The notes under the pieces were generated by a model, which did no database searches, had not been told where the DNA came from, and saw only the letters and a list, made by a program, of their open reading frames with translations. The position numbers and the translations under genes were made by a program. From contig CM046875.1 in NCBI GenBank assembly GCA_025667525.1, positions 203,604,271-203,668,270 on the forward strand: a stretch of 64,000 bases of DNA. Direction: 5' to 3'. Source of the DNA: Glebionis coronaria. Taxonomy: Eukaryota; Streptophyta; Magnoliopsida; Asterales; Asteraceae. This document shows positions 36,227 to 47,979 of the stretch, in pieces. Each line of letters starts with the position of its first letter. The first letter of the stretch is position 1.

Positions 36227-38088
36227 ATGACGAAGGGGCATCCCCAAGCTAATCCCAGGAACACAAATACTAGAAACCGGAAGTCCCAAAGGGAAGGGAT
36301 ACTCATTCCCCTAGTCGCCCAGTGGGTGGACCAAAAAACCGTGGTGGTTTTCAGTCCATGGGGGTAACGATCACGATCTCCATAACTCCCCCACCTACTT
36401 CAACCCTGGACAACCCTGATCCAGGGAGTGCGGCCAATCCTCCTAACAAGGAGCCGCGCAGACCGTCGAGTGAGGAAGAAGTAGAAGTCCAACCACTCAG
36501 CGAGGAGGATCTCACTCGAGTTCCCACGCAGAACTTTGATAGGATCATCCCAGGGATTGCATCAAGGTTGAATCTGGGGAGAAACCTCCAATCTAGACTC
36601 AACTTTGGCAACACCGGACCAAGCACCTCTTCCCAAAATCAGAGTAAGAGGAAGACCCGGCCTCAGGAGCGGAGCCTCTTCGAGGAAACCCCCCAACCTA
36701 GGAATGTGTTTGAGCGCATAGGAGATCGCCTCATGCAGGAACTAACGCAGTCTCGGGAAGGGGGAGAGAAGTCCGACGGTTCACCCGAGCGGCTAGATCT
36801 GGAACTGACCAGAGCCGCTCGTCGCACAAGTGTGTGGGATAAGATGAACACTGGGAAGAAGGCTCCTGGCTCTTCTCAAAAGAGCGGTCCTCACCCAAGA
36901 GACGGGGAACCACCTCCTTCTCCAGATCCATCAGGAGAGGACTCGGATGACCATCCGGTCAAGCGTCGCCGACCTAGGCGTACCCCTCCACCGCCACCAA
37001 ACAATGATGAGTATTATGGTGGCCCCTATTATCGAGAGGCAGAAGCGGAGGATCTTTCCCGTCCGTGGTGTGACTCGTGGGAAGATCCCAGTCTCACTCG
37101 CCCATGGGCAGATCCCAGGGAGGATCCTTTTACTCTCCGCATACAGAACTACTCCGAGGACACAAAACGTCGCATGTAGGCGTGTGTCAAGACTTATGAT
37201 GGAACTGGTGATCCGGATGACCACCTAAAAATATTTGATACACAAGCTAAAATTGAGTTATGGCCCATGCCTATATGGTGCCAAATGTTCAATTCAACCT
37301 TGATCGGCAATGCCCGTGACTGGTTTGAGGGACTCCCTCCGCGAAGCATTGATAGCTTCGCGGAACTACGCACTGCGTTCAAGAATAATTATACTCAGCG
37401 GAAGAAGTATAATAGGGATCCGGTCTTATTGGCAACTGTCAAGCAACGGCCAGGGGAGTCTACAGAAGCCTTCACTGAATGCTTCAACGACGAGTGCACA
37501 CGCACAAAGACAATGCCGGAACTCCTGAAAATCTCTGACTACATGCATGCCATAACAGACAGGGAATTAATCAGGCGTCTCAATGACAAGCGTCCGGAGA
37601 GGTACGACGACCTCATGGAAAGGGTCAGAAACTTCATAGAGGGAGACACAGCGGTTGTCGTGGCCTACCCTTCAAAAGGAAACGTCTATCGATCGAACGA
37701 CCAGTCCAGGAGACAATCGGTCGGTCAAAGCAACCAGAACAATAGTAGGGGCTCAGATTACAAGAGCCAAAACAAAGGAGGACGGTCGGACGATAAGTTT
37801 ACCCCTCTAAAGATGTCCTACCGGGAGATCTTGCTGACGGAAGGGGCAAATTCTCCGAGGCCTCCACCAATGACGACTCCGCTGGACCGTCGCCAAGGAA
37901 ATCGTTTCTGCGAGTTCCATAACGACAAGGGCCATGGCACGGAGGAGTGTATCCAGCTCAAGAAGCACATTGAGTCACTGATCAAATAAGGTAAACTCAA
38001 GCATTTGGTTAAGGATTGAAAGGATGGAAAAGACAACAAGAAGTATGACAAGAAGGATCCCCAAAAGGACAAACCTTCGACCATATAC
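36227..38088 (+). pseudogene. Element E gag
   Basis: The ATG at 36227 (MTKGHPQANP) is the likely original start; a frameshift before 36364 moves to the main frame, open from 36322. The first part (to 37179) is Pro/Arg/Ser-rich and charged, without a known domain. A TAG at 37177 interrupts the frame. After it comes the retrotransposon gag domain (TYDGTGDPDDHLKIF, NSTLIGNARDWFEGLP, FAELRTAFKNNYTQ, LIRRLNDKRPERYDDLMERV). A zinc-finger variant C-X2-H-X4-GH-X4-C at about 37909-37950 (CEFHNDKGHGTEEC) is normal for Tat gag. Stops at 37987 and 38017 separate it from the protease. It encodes capsid and nucleocapsid. Confidence 0.88.
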
Positions 38089-39525
38089 ATGATCCAATCC
38101 AGACAACGCCGCACGAGGCAGAAAATTGGTCAAAAATTTTCACGCGGCAGGGAAATCTCATTCCCTCCCATCACAACAAGCGATGTGATTGATGCGCCTC
38201 TCACTATTGAGATAAGCATTGGAACACAAAATGTTCGTCGCATGTATGTGGATGGAGGGTCATCAGCAGAAGTACTGTACGAACACTGTTTTGTGCAGTT
38301 ACGAGCAGAAATAAGAAGCCAATTGGTACCGGCCACGGCGCCGCTCATTGGTTTTAGTGGAGACACAATTTGGCCGATAGGGCAACTGCGTCTGCTTGTA
38401 ACCATTGGAAATGAGGAACACTCCACCACTGCGTGGATGAACTTTATGGTGATACGCTCACATTCTCCATACAATGGGATCATAGGCAGACCAGGTATTC
38501 TGGCCATACGTGCGGTACCTTCCACGGCACACAGAATGATCAAGTTCCCTGTAGAAGGAGGAATCGTTACCATTTACAACACAATCGTACCAGCATCCGA
38601 GTGTCATACCGTGACAACACCGGTTCCGCCTGTTCCACCCAAGGATGGGTCACCTCCTCCCAATTGGAGGGTGGCAATCCATCTTGATTATCTAGAACAT
38701 GAGATCTCCATAGGAAGAACGCTCTCGGATAGCGGCAAAAGGGCCATGTGCTCTCTCTTAAAGGCAAATTTAGACATATTCTCATGGGAGCCGAAGCACA
38801 TGACAGGCGTACCACGCGCGATAGCAGAACATAAGCTCCAGATCCACCAGGGGTATCAAACCATCAAGCAAAAGAAGCGCGACCAGGCACCTGAACGCAG
38901 CCGAGTGATACTGGATGAAGTACAGAAGCTAGTGGACGCAGGTATAATGCGCGAGGTATACTACCACGAGTGGTTATCCAATCCAGTCATGGTCAAAAAA
39001 CATGATGGAAGCTGGCGCATGTGTGTGGATTTCACGGATCTTAACAAAGCCTGTCCACAGGATTGTTACCCGTTACCGGAGATTGACTGGAAGGTGGAAT
39101 CTCTATGTGGATATCCCTTTAAGTGCTTCCTAGACGCATATAAAGGATACCACCAGATCCAGATGGCGGAGGAGGACGCAGAGAAGACGGCGTTCCATAC
39201 TAGTCAAGGCGTATATTGTTATACGAAAATGCCGTTTGGACTAAAGAACGTCGGGGCTACATACCAACGGCTTGTGGACAAAGCCTTTGACTCACAGATA
39301 GGCCGCAACCTGGAAGTCTATGTGGATGACTTAGTCATAAAAAGTCATACAGAGGATGCACTTCTCCGGGATGTCCAAGAGACATTCGACACACTGAGGA
39401 GGATTAATATGAAGCTAAATCCAAAGAAATGCACATTTGGGGCAACGGAGGGAATGTTCCTTGGATATATGATTGATCCAAATGGCATCAAACCTTGCCA
39501 AGAAAAAATGGACGCAGTAATATAG
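38089..39525 (+). pseudogene. Element E protease and reverse transcriptase
   Basis: Same frame as gag. The protease active site is DGGSS at 38251-38265 (MYVDGGSSAEVLYEHCF), the Tat form. RT follows from about 38900: AGIMREVYYHEWLSNPVMVKK, WRMCVDFTDLNKACPQDCYPLP, FLDAYKGYHQIQM (first catalytic Asp), MPFGLKNVGATYQRLVD, the catalytic YVDD at about 39319-39330, and KKCTFGATEGMFLGYM. A TAG at 39523 ends the frame just before the connection to RNase H. Catalytic residues look intact. It would mature the polyprotein and copy RNA to DNA. Confidence 0.93.
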
Positions 39526-40016
39526 CTACCATCCCCTCAGACACGGAAAGAGGTGCAATCCTTAAATGGGAAGCTGGCCGGGCTAAATAGGTTCTTATCA
39601 AAGTCCGCGGAGAAGTTACTCCCCCTATTTCAAACACTCAAGAAGTGCATTAGGAAGGGAGACTTCCGGTGGACAAAGGAAGCCGAGGAAGCCTTTGGTC
39701 AACTCAAGCAGCACCTCGCATCTCTCCCTATGCTAGTAGCTCCCCGGCCGAAGGAGGAGCTCATTATGATCTATCAGCCACACATGGAGCAATAAGTGCG
39801 GTACTCATGACGGATAGGGATACGGTACAAACTCTGGTCTACTTCATAAGTAGAACATTACAAGGGCCGGAGTTGAATTACTCCTCTATGGAAAAATTGG
39901 TTTTGGCACTAGTGTTTGCTACAAAACGGTTGCGCCGATACTTTCAGGCGCACCCAATTGTAGTCATTACCGACCAACCAATAAAACAATTGATCTCTAG
40001 ACCGGATGTGGCATGA
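39526..40016 (+). pseudogene. Element E RT tail and RNase H
   Basis: After the stop at 39523 the same frame goes on with LNGKLAGLNRFLSKSAEKLLPLF and FRWTKEAEEAFGQLKQHL. A frameshift near 39780-39795 moves to the next frame, which carries AISAVLMTDRD, YFISRTLQGPELNYSSMEKLVLALVFATKRLRRYF and the TDQPIKQLI motif, ending at a TGA (40014). The shift falls at the first RNase H catalytic Asp region (normally ASD...AISAVL), so this domain is inactivated. Confidence 0.88.
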
Positions 40017-40040
40017 AGGCTACAAAAATGGAGCATTCTA

Positions 40041-40647
40041 TTGGGGGAGCATAATATATCTTATAGGCCAAGGACGGTTGTTAAAGGCCAAATCTTGGCA
40101 GATTTCTTGATAGAGAAGCCGGATGAGGAAGGACAAGTCGTAAAACAAGACGAGACTCTAGCAGAACCATGGGTGTTATTTACGGACGGATCTTCGTGTA
40201 CGGATGGGTCAGGAGCTGGTCTCATCCTCATAAATCCGGAAGGAATGGAGTTTACGTACGCCCTCCGCTTTGAGTTCACAACCACCAACAACGAGGCGGA
40301 ATATGAAGCATTAATTGCGGGTTTAAAAATCGCCGCTAGAATGGGAGTCCGCAACCTTGAGGCCTACGTGGACTCACGGCTTGTCGCGAACCACATTCTA
40401 GGTGGATATGTGGCTAAGGAGGATAACATGGTCCGATACTTGGAGAAAGTCAAGTCACTCATCTCGGCTTTCAACAAGTTTTCTATCAAGCAGGTACCAA
40501 GAGGTGAGAACAAGAAGGCGGACGCTCTTAGCAAGATCGCATCCACAAGTTTTGCCCACTTGTCCAAGCAAGTCTTGGTGGAAATACTCAAGGAAAAGTC
40601 TATCACAGAAGGGGAGGTCGCTACTATAGTTGAGGAGGATGGACCTA
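40041..40647 (+). pseudogene. Element E second (archaeal-type) RNase H, cut by element D
   Basis: GEHNISYRPRTVVKGQILADFL leads into a full RNase H fold with Asp in LFTDGSS, Glu in NNEAEYEAL, Asp in AYVDSRLV and Asp in KKADALSK. This extra domain is the signature of Tat-lineage gypsy elements. The frame is open until element D starts at 40648. The target duplication ACCTA and the codon phase show that the frame continues at 57414. The few extra codons after 40647 come from the D LTR. Confidence 0.9.
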
Positions 40648-43600
40648 TGATAATTGTAAATTAGCACTTGTTTAGGAAAACAAGGCAATTAGGGTAAGTA
40701 TTAACAAGTAGTTTAGGAAAACCACAAGTTATGACCCAAAGTGGGGATCGTTCTCAAGGAGGCTTAGTGTGTGTGTGATGAAATGATTATCTTTGTGATT
40801 ATATTTTTGAGAAAGAAAAGTAGAAATGAGATTAGAAGAGAATGACGGTTACGAAGACGGATTAAACTAAGTCGAAAAAGGTGTACACGTAAAACCGTAA
40901 AAAGCACTAAAATTAAAATTTACCCTAAAAATACCAAAAATCACTAAAAATCCACAAAAATATTCTTAGAGTTTACAAAAAATCCAAACTTGCCAAAACC
41001 TTTTAATTAATTAAATAATGAATTTTAATGCTAATTAAAGCCCTAAAAATCAAAATTAACTATTAAAAAGTCCACAACAAGATCTTAAAGTTTGTAAACC
41101 TCAAAATACCCTAAGTAAGCTAAAAAGTATTTTTCAAAATTTTAAAATCACTAAAAACTATTTTTAAACAATTAAAAACTACTAAAATCAGTTAAAACTT
41201 AAATTAATTCTAGAGAATAATTAAAAGACTCTAAAAATATTTGGAAAGTTTCAAAATTCCTAATTAAGTGTCTACAATCTAGGAAAAATATAAAAACTTA
41301 GAAAATCAGACTTTTAATTTTTAACAATAAAATAATATTAAAATATTATTAAAAATCCAAAAATCATAAAAAATTCTAAAAACTTGCAAACTAGCTTAAT
41401 TTAACCTAAATAACTCAGAAACGAAAGTGAAATTACCTAAATACCCTTAATGGGCCTAGAAAATGGGCTAAACCCAAAACAGAACCTTATTGGGCCAAAT
41501 TTAGGCCCAATATAAAAAAGTGTCTAAAATAAGCCCAAAAAGCACTACTTGACTCAAGATTTGATTTTAAACAACTTTTTCCAAAGTCCCAAAAGCTGAA
41601 AGTGTGAAATAAACTAGCTTATACCAAACAGCTTATTCTTAATGGGCTTTTTGGCCCATTAAGCTATAAGCCAATGCCATAAGCTGAAATTAAACACACA
41701 AGCTTCTTTTGTCCTAAATAAGACTTCTGCAAAAAGAAATTTGAAATAAGCCCAAGGAATAAGCCTGAAAATGCAATAAGCAATCTACCGAAAACGACAA
41801 AAGGTCGTTTTTGATTTCTAGGCCACCCCAAGTGCTGATTCAAGTTTCTATAGCTTTCAAATGACTTAATTAAGCAAAATAAACAAAGAGTTTTCAAATA
41901 AGCTGACTCAATAAGCTGGAAAAAGCAAATAAGCACTTATGTAAAAGTCAAATAAGTTGGTTTTCTAGTAAAAAGTCAAAGTCAAAGTCTAATAAGCTCC
42001 AGTCTACTCAAATGGGTCAAATAATGAAGATCTATCACAAAAAATAAGTTGTTGGAAGTCTGGATAAGCTAAAATAGCTTATTGATAAGCTGAGTACAAG
42101 TTTACACTAGCAGGGGCTAGTTTTGGGTGTTGAGCAGTGGGAACTTTTCCCATTGCTTGACTTATAGACTTTTTTGTCTTTAGTGAACTTTTTTAGAATT
42201 CGGATTACACAAAGGCACCCAAATGATCTTTGGATAATAAGGAGTCAATAACAATCAAAATTCATAAACACAATAACCCAATTTACACAGATTAATCGAT
42301 AAAGTACCAGATGTTGCACAGACATGAACAAATAAGCAGAACAGGTTCAATAAGCAATTTTAGCACAATTCAGCCAGCCAAATTCAACCAAATGCATACA
42401 CAAGCTATATCAAACTCAAATAAACAAGTCTAAACAAGTTTCATGCAAGGATTCAAAGAATTAAGCAAGATTCAATCACCTTAAGTTACTGATGAACACA
42501 AGAACATGCAATTTTTCACTTTGCTGATGTATTTGCCACACAAGCCAGATTCAACACCTCAGATCTATCAAGTATGTTATCTTAATGATGTTTAAACAGA
42601 TTTTATCCCTAAACATGCATAAACTCTAGGTTTTCCCAAAATATTAGGTTAAAAACAGTCAAACTCACAAAGTTATAGCATAATCTTTGATTCAAGGTTT
42701 CAAACGACAAAACTGGCAGCAAAACACTCTCAAACAAGTGTATATTAGATACCAAGCACAAATAACAACTCCCAACAACACAATACCAAGATGCAATCAC
42801 AAACAGGTAACCCCAAACACCCCTTTATCTTTTCAAATCCAATTTTAAACAAGAAAAAGTGAGATTTTAGACCACCCAAGTGATGATTAACACAATAACA
42901 GATGAGAACAACATATTCAAGCAAGAATAAGCCACAAAATACACAAGAACATAGGCAACACTCAAATATCACAAATATCCAAAATATTTTCAGATTTTGG
43001 GATTAAGGTATGTACCTCATGGATGTACATCCACACCCATGGATTTTGAGCTTATGTGCTAGCAAGAACAAGCACAAGCTTCCACAACAAAGCCTGCTAA
43101 GAATCAACAAAGTTAGAAGCAAGAGTATAAAAACAGAAACTTGAAAAATCCTTGATTGATGCAACTCTTGTCCTCCACACTTGATTATCCCCAAGTTATA
43201 AGCTTCACCACACCCTGATAACACAATATCAGGATGCTATGATCAGCCCTATAGCCTAATAATTCCAAGATAGACCAAGAACTTAGCAAAATATCAAGAA
43301 AATGAAGAAAATGTGCAAACTTTTGCACACTCCTCTTTTGAAAACAGGTTTTTGATTCAAATTCAGTAAACAAAGAACATAAACAAGCATAAATAAGATG
43401 GCACTTGGTCTTTCTTCAACACACTTAACACAATTTCATAAATCTGAAAATAGGATTTACAAGTGCTTGAACAAGGAAAAACCAAAAGCAACGTACAAAT
43501 GAGACCCTATGGCTTTATATATAGCCTTGCAATGTATCTAGAAAGCTGATAAAGAAGTAAAACCCTAGTCTTGAACTTCCAAAATTGCCCTTGTGTAGTT

Positions 43601-44873
43601 TGAATAACTTGAAGAATCATGTGACGGATTATTGTTGTGTAGTGATAGCTGACAAGCAAAAGGTGATCCAAAGGCTTGTAACAAGCTTAGAAAGTAAGCA
43701 TAATTTTCCAACGTTGGATTGCTGCCACCTTTTTGGCAGTATGCATGGTGTGGAGCAGGGGAGTCACAAGGAGACAAATGGGGTGATGAGGTGTCCAAGT
43801 TTAAGGTTGGGAAGTGATTATGATATCCTTAATCTTAAATCTGGAAAAGATTAAGGATTAATTCCAAGTAATTAAGAAATCTCCAATTTGGATTAAGAAC
43901 ACCAAGAACAGGTTTTTGATCTTGTTTTGGGTTTAAATACATGTTTGGCGCGTTTAAATAAACTAATCCCAGATTAGTTAATGTTGTTATAAGTGGATAG
44001 CTGAGGTGGACAAAGGGTGGAAGGGGATTGGTGGGTTTTAGTGAGTGGGGCACGTGTCACCCCCTCAATGGTTAAGGTAACAATCATGTCTGCCAGTATT
44101 AAACCCCTATCTTTGCACAAGTTGTCATTTTTCTTCCAAACTTTATCAACGCCCAAATTCTTATTTGTCAACTTTTGCAGCTTTACACTTTTGCCCCAAA
44201 AACTTTTGTGAAGTAAATTCAGGGGTATTTCTTGCCATTTTGTGATACTTCAAGGGCTGATTTGGCATTTTGTTGATGGATAATGGTCTTGACTTGCATA
44301 TTTGATATTTTGGAGGACTGAATTTGCCAAGTCATAATGATTGAGGGACCATTTTTGCCAAATGTTGAAAGTTAAGGGTCCTTTTTGTAATTTTGGAATT
44401 TTCAAAGGACCAAACTTGTAATTTTTTGCACTTTGAAGGACTTCATGATGTTTTTGACTTGGTGTAGGATAATGGTTGACAATTTAGCTTTGTTGAGGGG
44501 CTAAACTTGCCAAGTCTTCAAAGTGGAGGGCCCTTTTTGTAATTTTGACAAACTTTAGGGACCAATCTTGTAATTATGAAGATACAAGGGTATAAAGTGT
44601 CAATTCTTCAATATTGGAGGACCCTTCTTCATAATTCTTCAAATCTTCAAGGGGTTATCTTGGGAAAGTCTTCATTAGGGCTTGGTTCATTGTGCGGCTT
44701 CGTTTCCCGTGTTCGTTTTTGTATGATTCTTGTGATCTTTTGTCATTTTCTCAATATCCGTATCTAAAATACACAAGCAACAAACACAAGCATATATATG
44801 GGTATTTTGATGATATTCAATGCATTTAAGCCCTTTTTGGACGATGAGACTATGTATAAAAGCAGTCTCATCA
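40648..44873 (-). repeat. Element D 3' LTR (4.2 kb)
   Basis: Matches 53177-57408 throughout. The minus-strand TATA box (CTATATATAAAG) lies at about 43513-43524, so roughly 1.3 kb is U3. It contains many AATAAGC/AGCTTATT motifs (41510-42110) and degenerate GGACCAAACTTGTAATTTT lines (44220-44580). No genes. Confidence 0.93.
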
Positions 44874-44884
44874 CTCCCCCATAC
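44874..44884 (-). other. Polypurine tract of element D
   Basis: The minus strand reads GTATGGGGGAG directly before the 3' LTR start TGATGAGACTGC. Confidence 0.85.
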
Positions 44885-46705
44885 TAAACCATTGTCGTGC
44901 CCTCACGCAATGCTAGAATAAAGTATCGTAGCACCTCCAAAATTCATTTTTATTCACTTTATTGAATGATAAACTAGCTACACTATTACTATTGCTACTA
45001 CTACTTGCGTTTTAGACATAATGTATGATTTTCATCGCAAAATGGGACGTTTAGGTTCATAGAATAAGAACACGTGAATGCTTCGTTAGAAATAATTTCA
45101 TCGTCCTCGATTTTCACCCCAATTCCATGCCAAGCGTGCAACGAGATCATTGTCATTATAAGTTAGTAATGCTAACACTACTCATATGCCCTAATCACGT
45201 ACTTATCCTCCCATTATTCCTAAGTTGTATCTCTTATATTTTATATTGTCTTGAATGTTTCACGAGGATACGTTGTTTGACTTATGCGATAATAGAGATT
45301 TAGGTCTAAAAATAGAGTCCTAACGGTGTAACCAAGACCATCAAATCAATAACCCCTCCCAATAGACATCGATGTCAAAAAAATAAGTTGACAAGAAGAA
45401 TCGATAAACACGGTTTTATAACGGTTTTGAAGATGAGACTTATTACCAAGACTTTTATACGCCCCCTAACGGAAGGGCCTTATTATCTTTGGTTTACCTC
45501 CATCTTTTATTCAACTTCGCCATGAAGCTTTTATTATGACTTCGGTCTTTCCTTGCCTTTTATTATCCACCTCATCGGTAGTTTTATTAGCCAAAGACGT
45601 ATATCCTCACGCTAAGGCGAATTTTGGATCTTTAAAGCTTCGAAGATTAAGGCTTGATTCACTTTCAATTTTTCATAGATTTTTCGGCCTTGTGGGGCTG
45701 CAAATTGTTTGCTTGATTTAGGTGAGCACTTGAAATCTTATTATTGGGTGAAGCTTTCGATTATTAGGGTGCCAATACTTCAAAACCGTGACGCTGGCGA
45801 TACCTTAATGTCTTCCCAATTTTATTACACGGAAGCTACTAGAAAAGACTAGAAACCCAACAATCCCAACTAAACCGCTAAGTCAATATTTATTAAGCAA
45901 AAAATATTTACATGCGAAGGGAGAATAAGCAAACAACGAGAACACATGAGTTTTTGAAAGAATACGAGTACTCTACGTTTAGCATAGTAACTTATAATTA
46001 ACCCTATCATTTCTCGTCCTCATTTAAGAGACTTAGCATAATGTGAAGTTAAAGAATCAAAGCTAAGTGCTCAACACGCACGGTCGAGTCAAAAATTACT
46101 CTTATTCTCGCCATCAGAAAACCTACATTCGTGTCTTCAAACACTTATAAAACATGAGAAAATTTTTAAAATTTGGCCATTTTTTAGCCATATTTTCAAC
46201 AAAAACGATAAACAAAAAGATAAACTTTGGAAAGCGTGAAGGGTTAGCAAGGCAAGTATCTATTCACCCCCCATACTAAAGTTATACATTGTCCTCAATG
46301 TTTCGAGTCTAGGGGTGAAAACACCCCCATACTAGAGACGTAGTCGAATGCCTAATCTAGCATGGAAAGGGTGTAACCAATAAATTAATGGCCGTTTATG
46401 AAGTGTGCTATAAACCTAAGGTTATAACATCAAAAGGATATATCATGGATATTGAGAAATTCTTCAAAGCAAACAATCGAGTGCTCCCATAAAACGAACA
46501 CGAGAGGCTCCAATCGTGAAGATCATGATCATCTAAAGTCCACAATTCACACACAACCACGGAACAAAGGTTGGAAGGGCACAAATCCCCACACGTTAAC
46601 TACATTAGAAAGCGATAATATGTACATAGGATAAGCATGGGACTCCCCCACGAGGCACCTCGTTTTTGATTACCGAATCATGAGCTCGACTCGATCCCCT
46701 CAATA
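44885..46705 (-). other. Element D spacer between integrase and 3' LTR, env-like gene absent
   Basis: Many Athila elements carry an env-like frame here. I see no long frame and no transmembrane-type sequence on either strand. PPT-like motifs (minus TAGTATGGGGGGTG near 46265-46278, TAGTATGGGGGTG near 46322-46334, GTGGGGGAG near 46643-46651) are repeated in it. Confidence 0.7.
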
Positions 46706-47931
46706 CTAATTATCATTAGGGAAGGTGACTTGGTCGAGGTAGTTCAAAAATGGAACTTCCCCACCAAAGTAGTGCTTCAAACTATGTCCATTCACCTTGA
46801 AGTTAGGACCATCATTTTGAGCTATCTCGATGGTCCCATACGGAAACACTTGAGTCACGGTGAATGGACCGGACCAACGGGATTTCAACTTAACGGAAAA
46901 GATTTTCAAGCGAGAATTAAAAAGCAAAACTTGATCCCCAATGTTAAAAACCCGGTTTTTAATTTTAGAATCATGTAACTTTTTAGTTTTTTCTTTGTAA
47001 ATCAATGAATTTTCATAAGCAATGTCCCTCAATTCATCCAATTCATTCAAATGCATTTTCCGGTGTTTTCCCGCGGTCTCCATATCATCATTACAATGCT
47101 TTAGGTCCCAATAAGCCTTGTGTTCCAATTCGATAGGCAAATGACAATTCTTTCCATACACAAGCTTATAGGGAGTGCACCCAATGGGCGTCTTATGAGC
47201 GGTCCTAAAGGCCCATAAAGCATCGTCCAACTTATCCGACCATAATTGTCGGTTTTCCCCAACGGATCTCTCAAAGATCCTCTTCAACGCTCGGTTTGAA
47301 ACCTCGACTTGCCCACTCGTTTGTGGGTGATAAGCCGTAGAAAGCCGATGTGTAAACCCATATTTCCTTAGGACCCTTTCGAATTGGTCGTTACAAAAAT
47401 GGGTTCCACGATCGCACGAGGGGTTCCAAACCGAGAAAACAAGCTTTTCAAAAACTTGACTACCACACGAGCATCATTGGTGGGCAAAGCCTTAGCTTCC
47501 ACCCACTTAGATAGGTAGTCAACCGCAACGAGAATGTACCTATTACCACGAGATGATGGGAACGGCCCCATAAAGTCTATACCCCAAACGTCAAAGATCT
47601 CACACACTTGGATGATATTTTGTGGCATTTCATCTTTTTGTGAGGCTTTTCCTTGTCGTTGGCATGAATCACACGACTTCACAAGATCTTGTGCATCTCG
47701 GTAAATAGTAGGCCAAAAGAAGCCGGCATCAAACACCTTCTTAGCCGTGAGATTAGCACCGTGGTGACCACCCGTGGGTCCCTCATGGCAAGCTCTAAGG
47801 ATGTTAGAAGCTTCGGTGCCAAATACACAATGTCGGATGATTTGATCCGCACAAGTTCGAAACAAGTAAGGGTCGTTCCAAAAGTAGAACTTGACGTCAC
47901 GAAAGAATTTTTGTTTTTCTTGAGTCGTCAT
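46706..47931 (-). pseudogene. Element D integrase
   Basis: The HHCC zinc domain is intact ([20 protein letters not shown] ... SCDSCQRQG). First catalytic Asp: GIDFMGPF, then [19 protein letters not shown]. Near 47405-47415 a small deletion removes the codons around the second catalytic Asp (the family has SDRGTHF), shifts the frame and soon hits a stop. The remaining part (from about 47287; KRIFERSVGENRQLWSDKLDDALWAFRTAHKTP) is open in another frame and ends with the GPF and SLKHYF motifs at 46706. The enzyme is dead by loss of both frame and catalytic Asp. Confidence 0.9.
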
Positions 47932-47979
47932 ACCCTTAATGATGAAGTTACCCGCATGGTAATTTGCAAAATCCGCAAA

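Noticed and set aside
44885..46705. Possible env-like gene of the Athila element
   Set aside because: No long frame or membrane-type segment on the minus strand, so presence cannot be supported.
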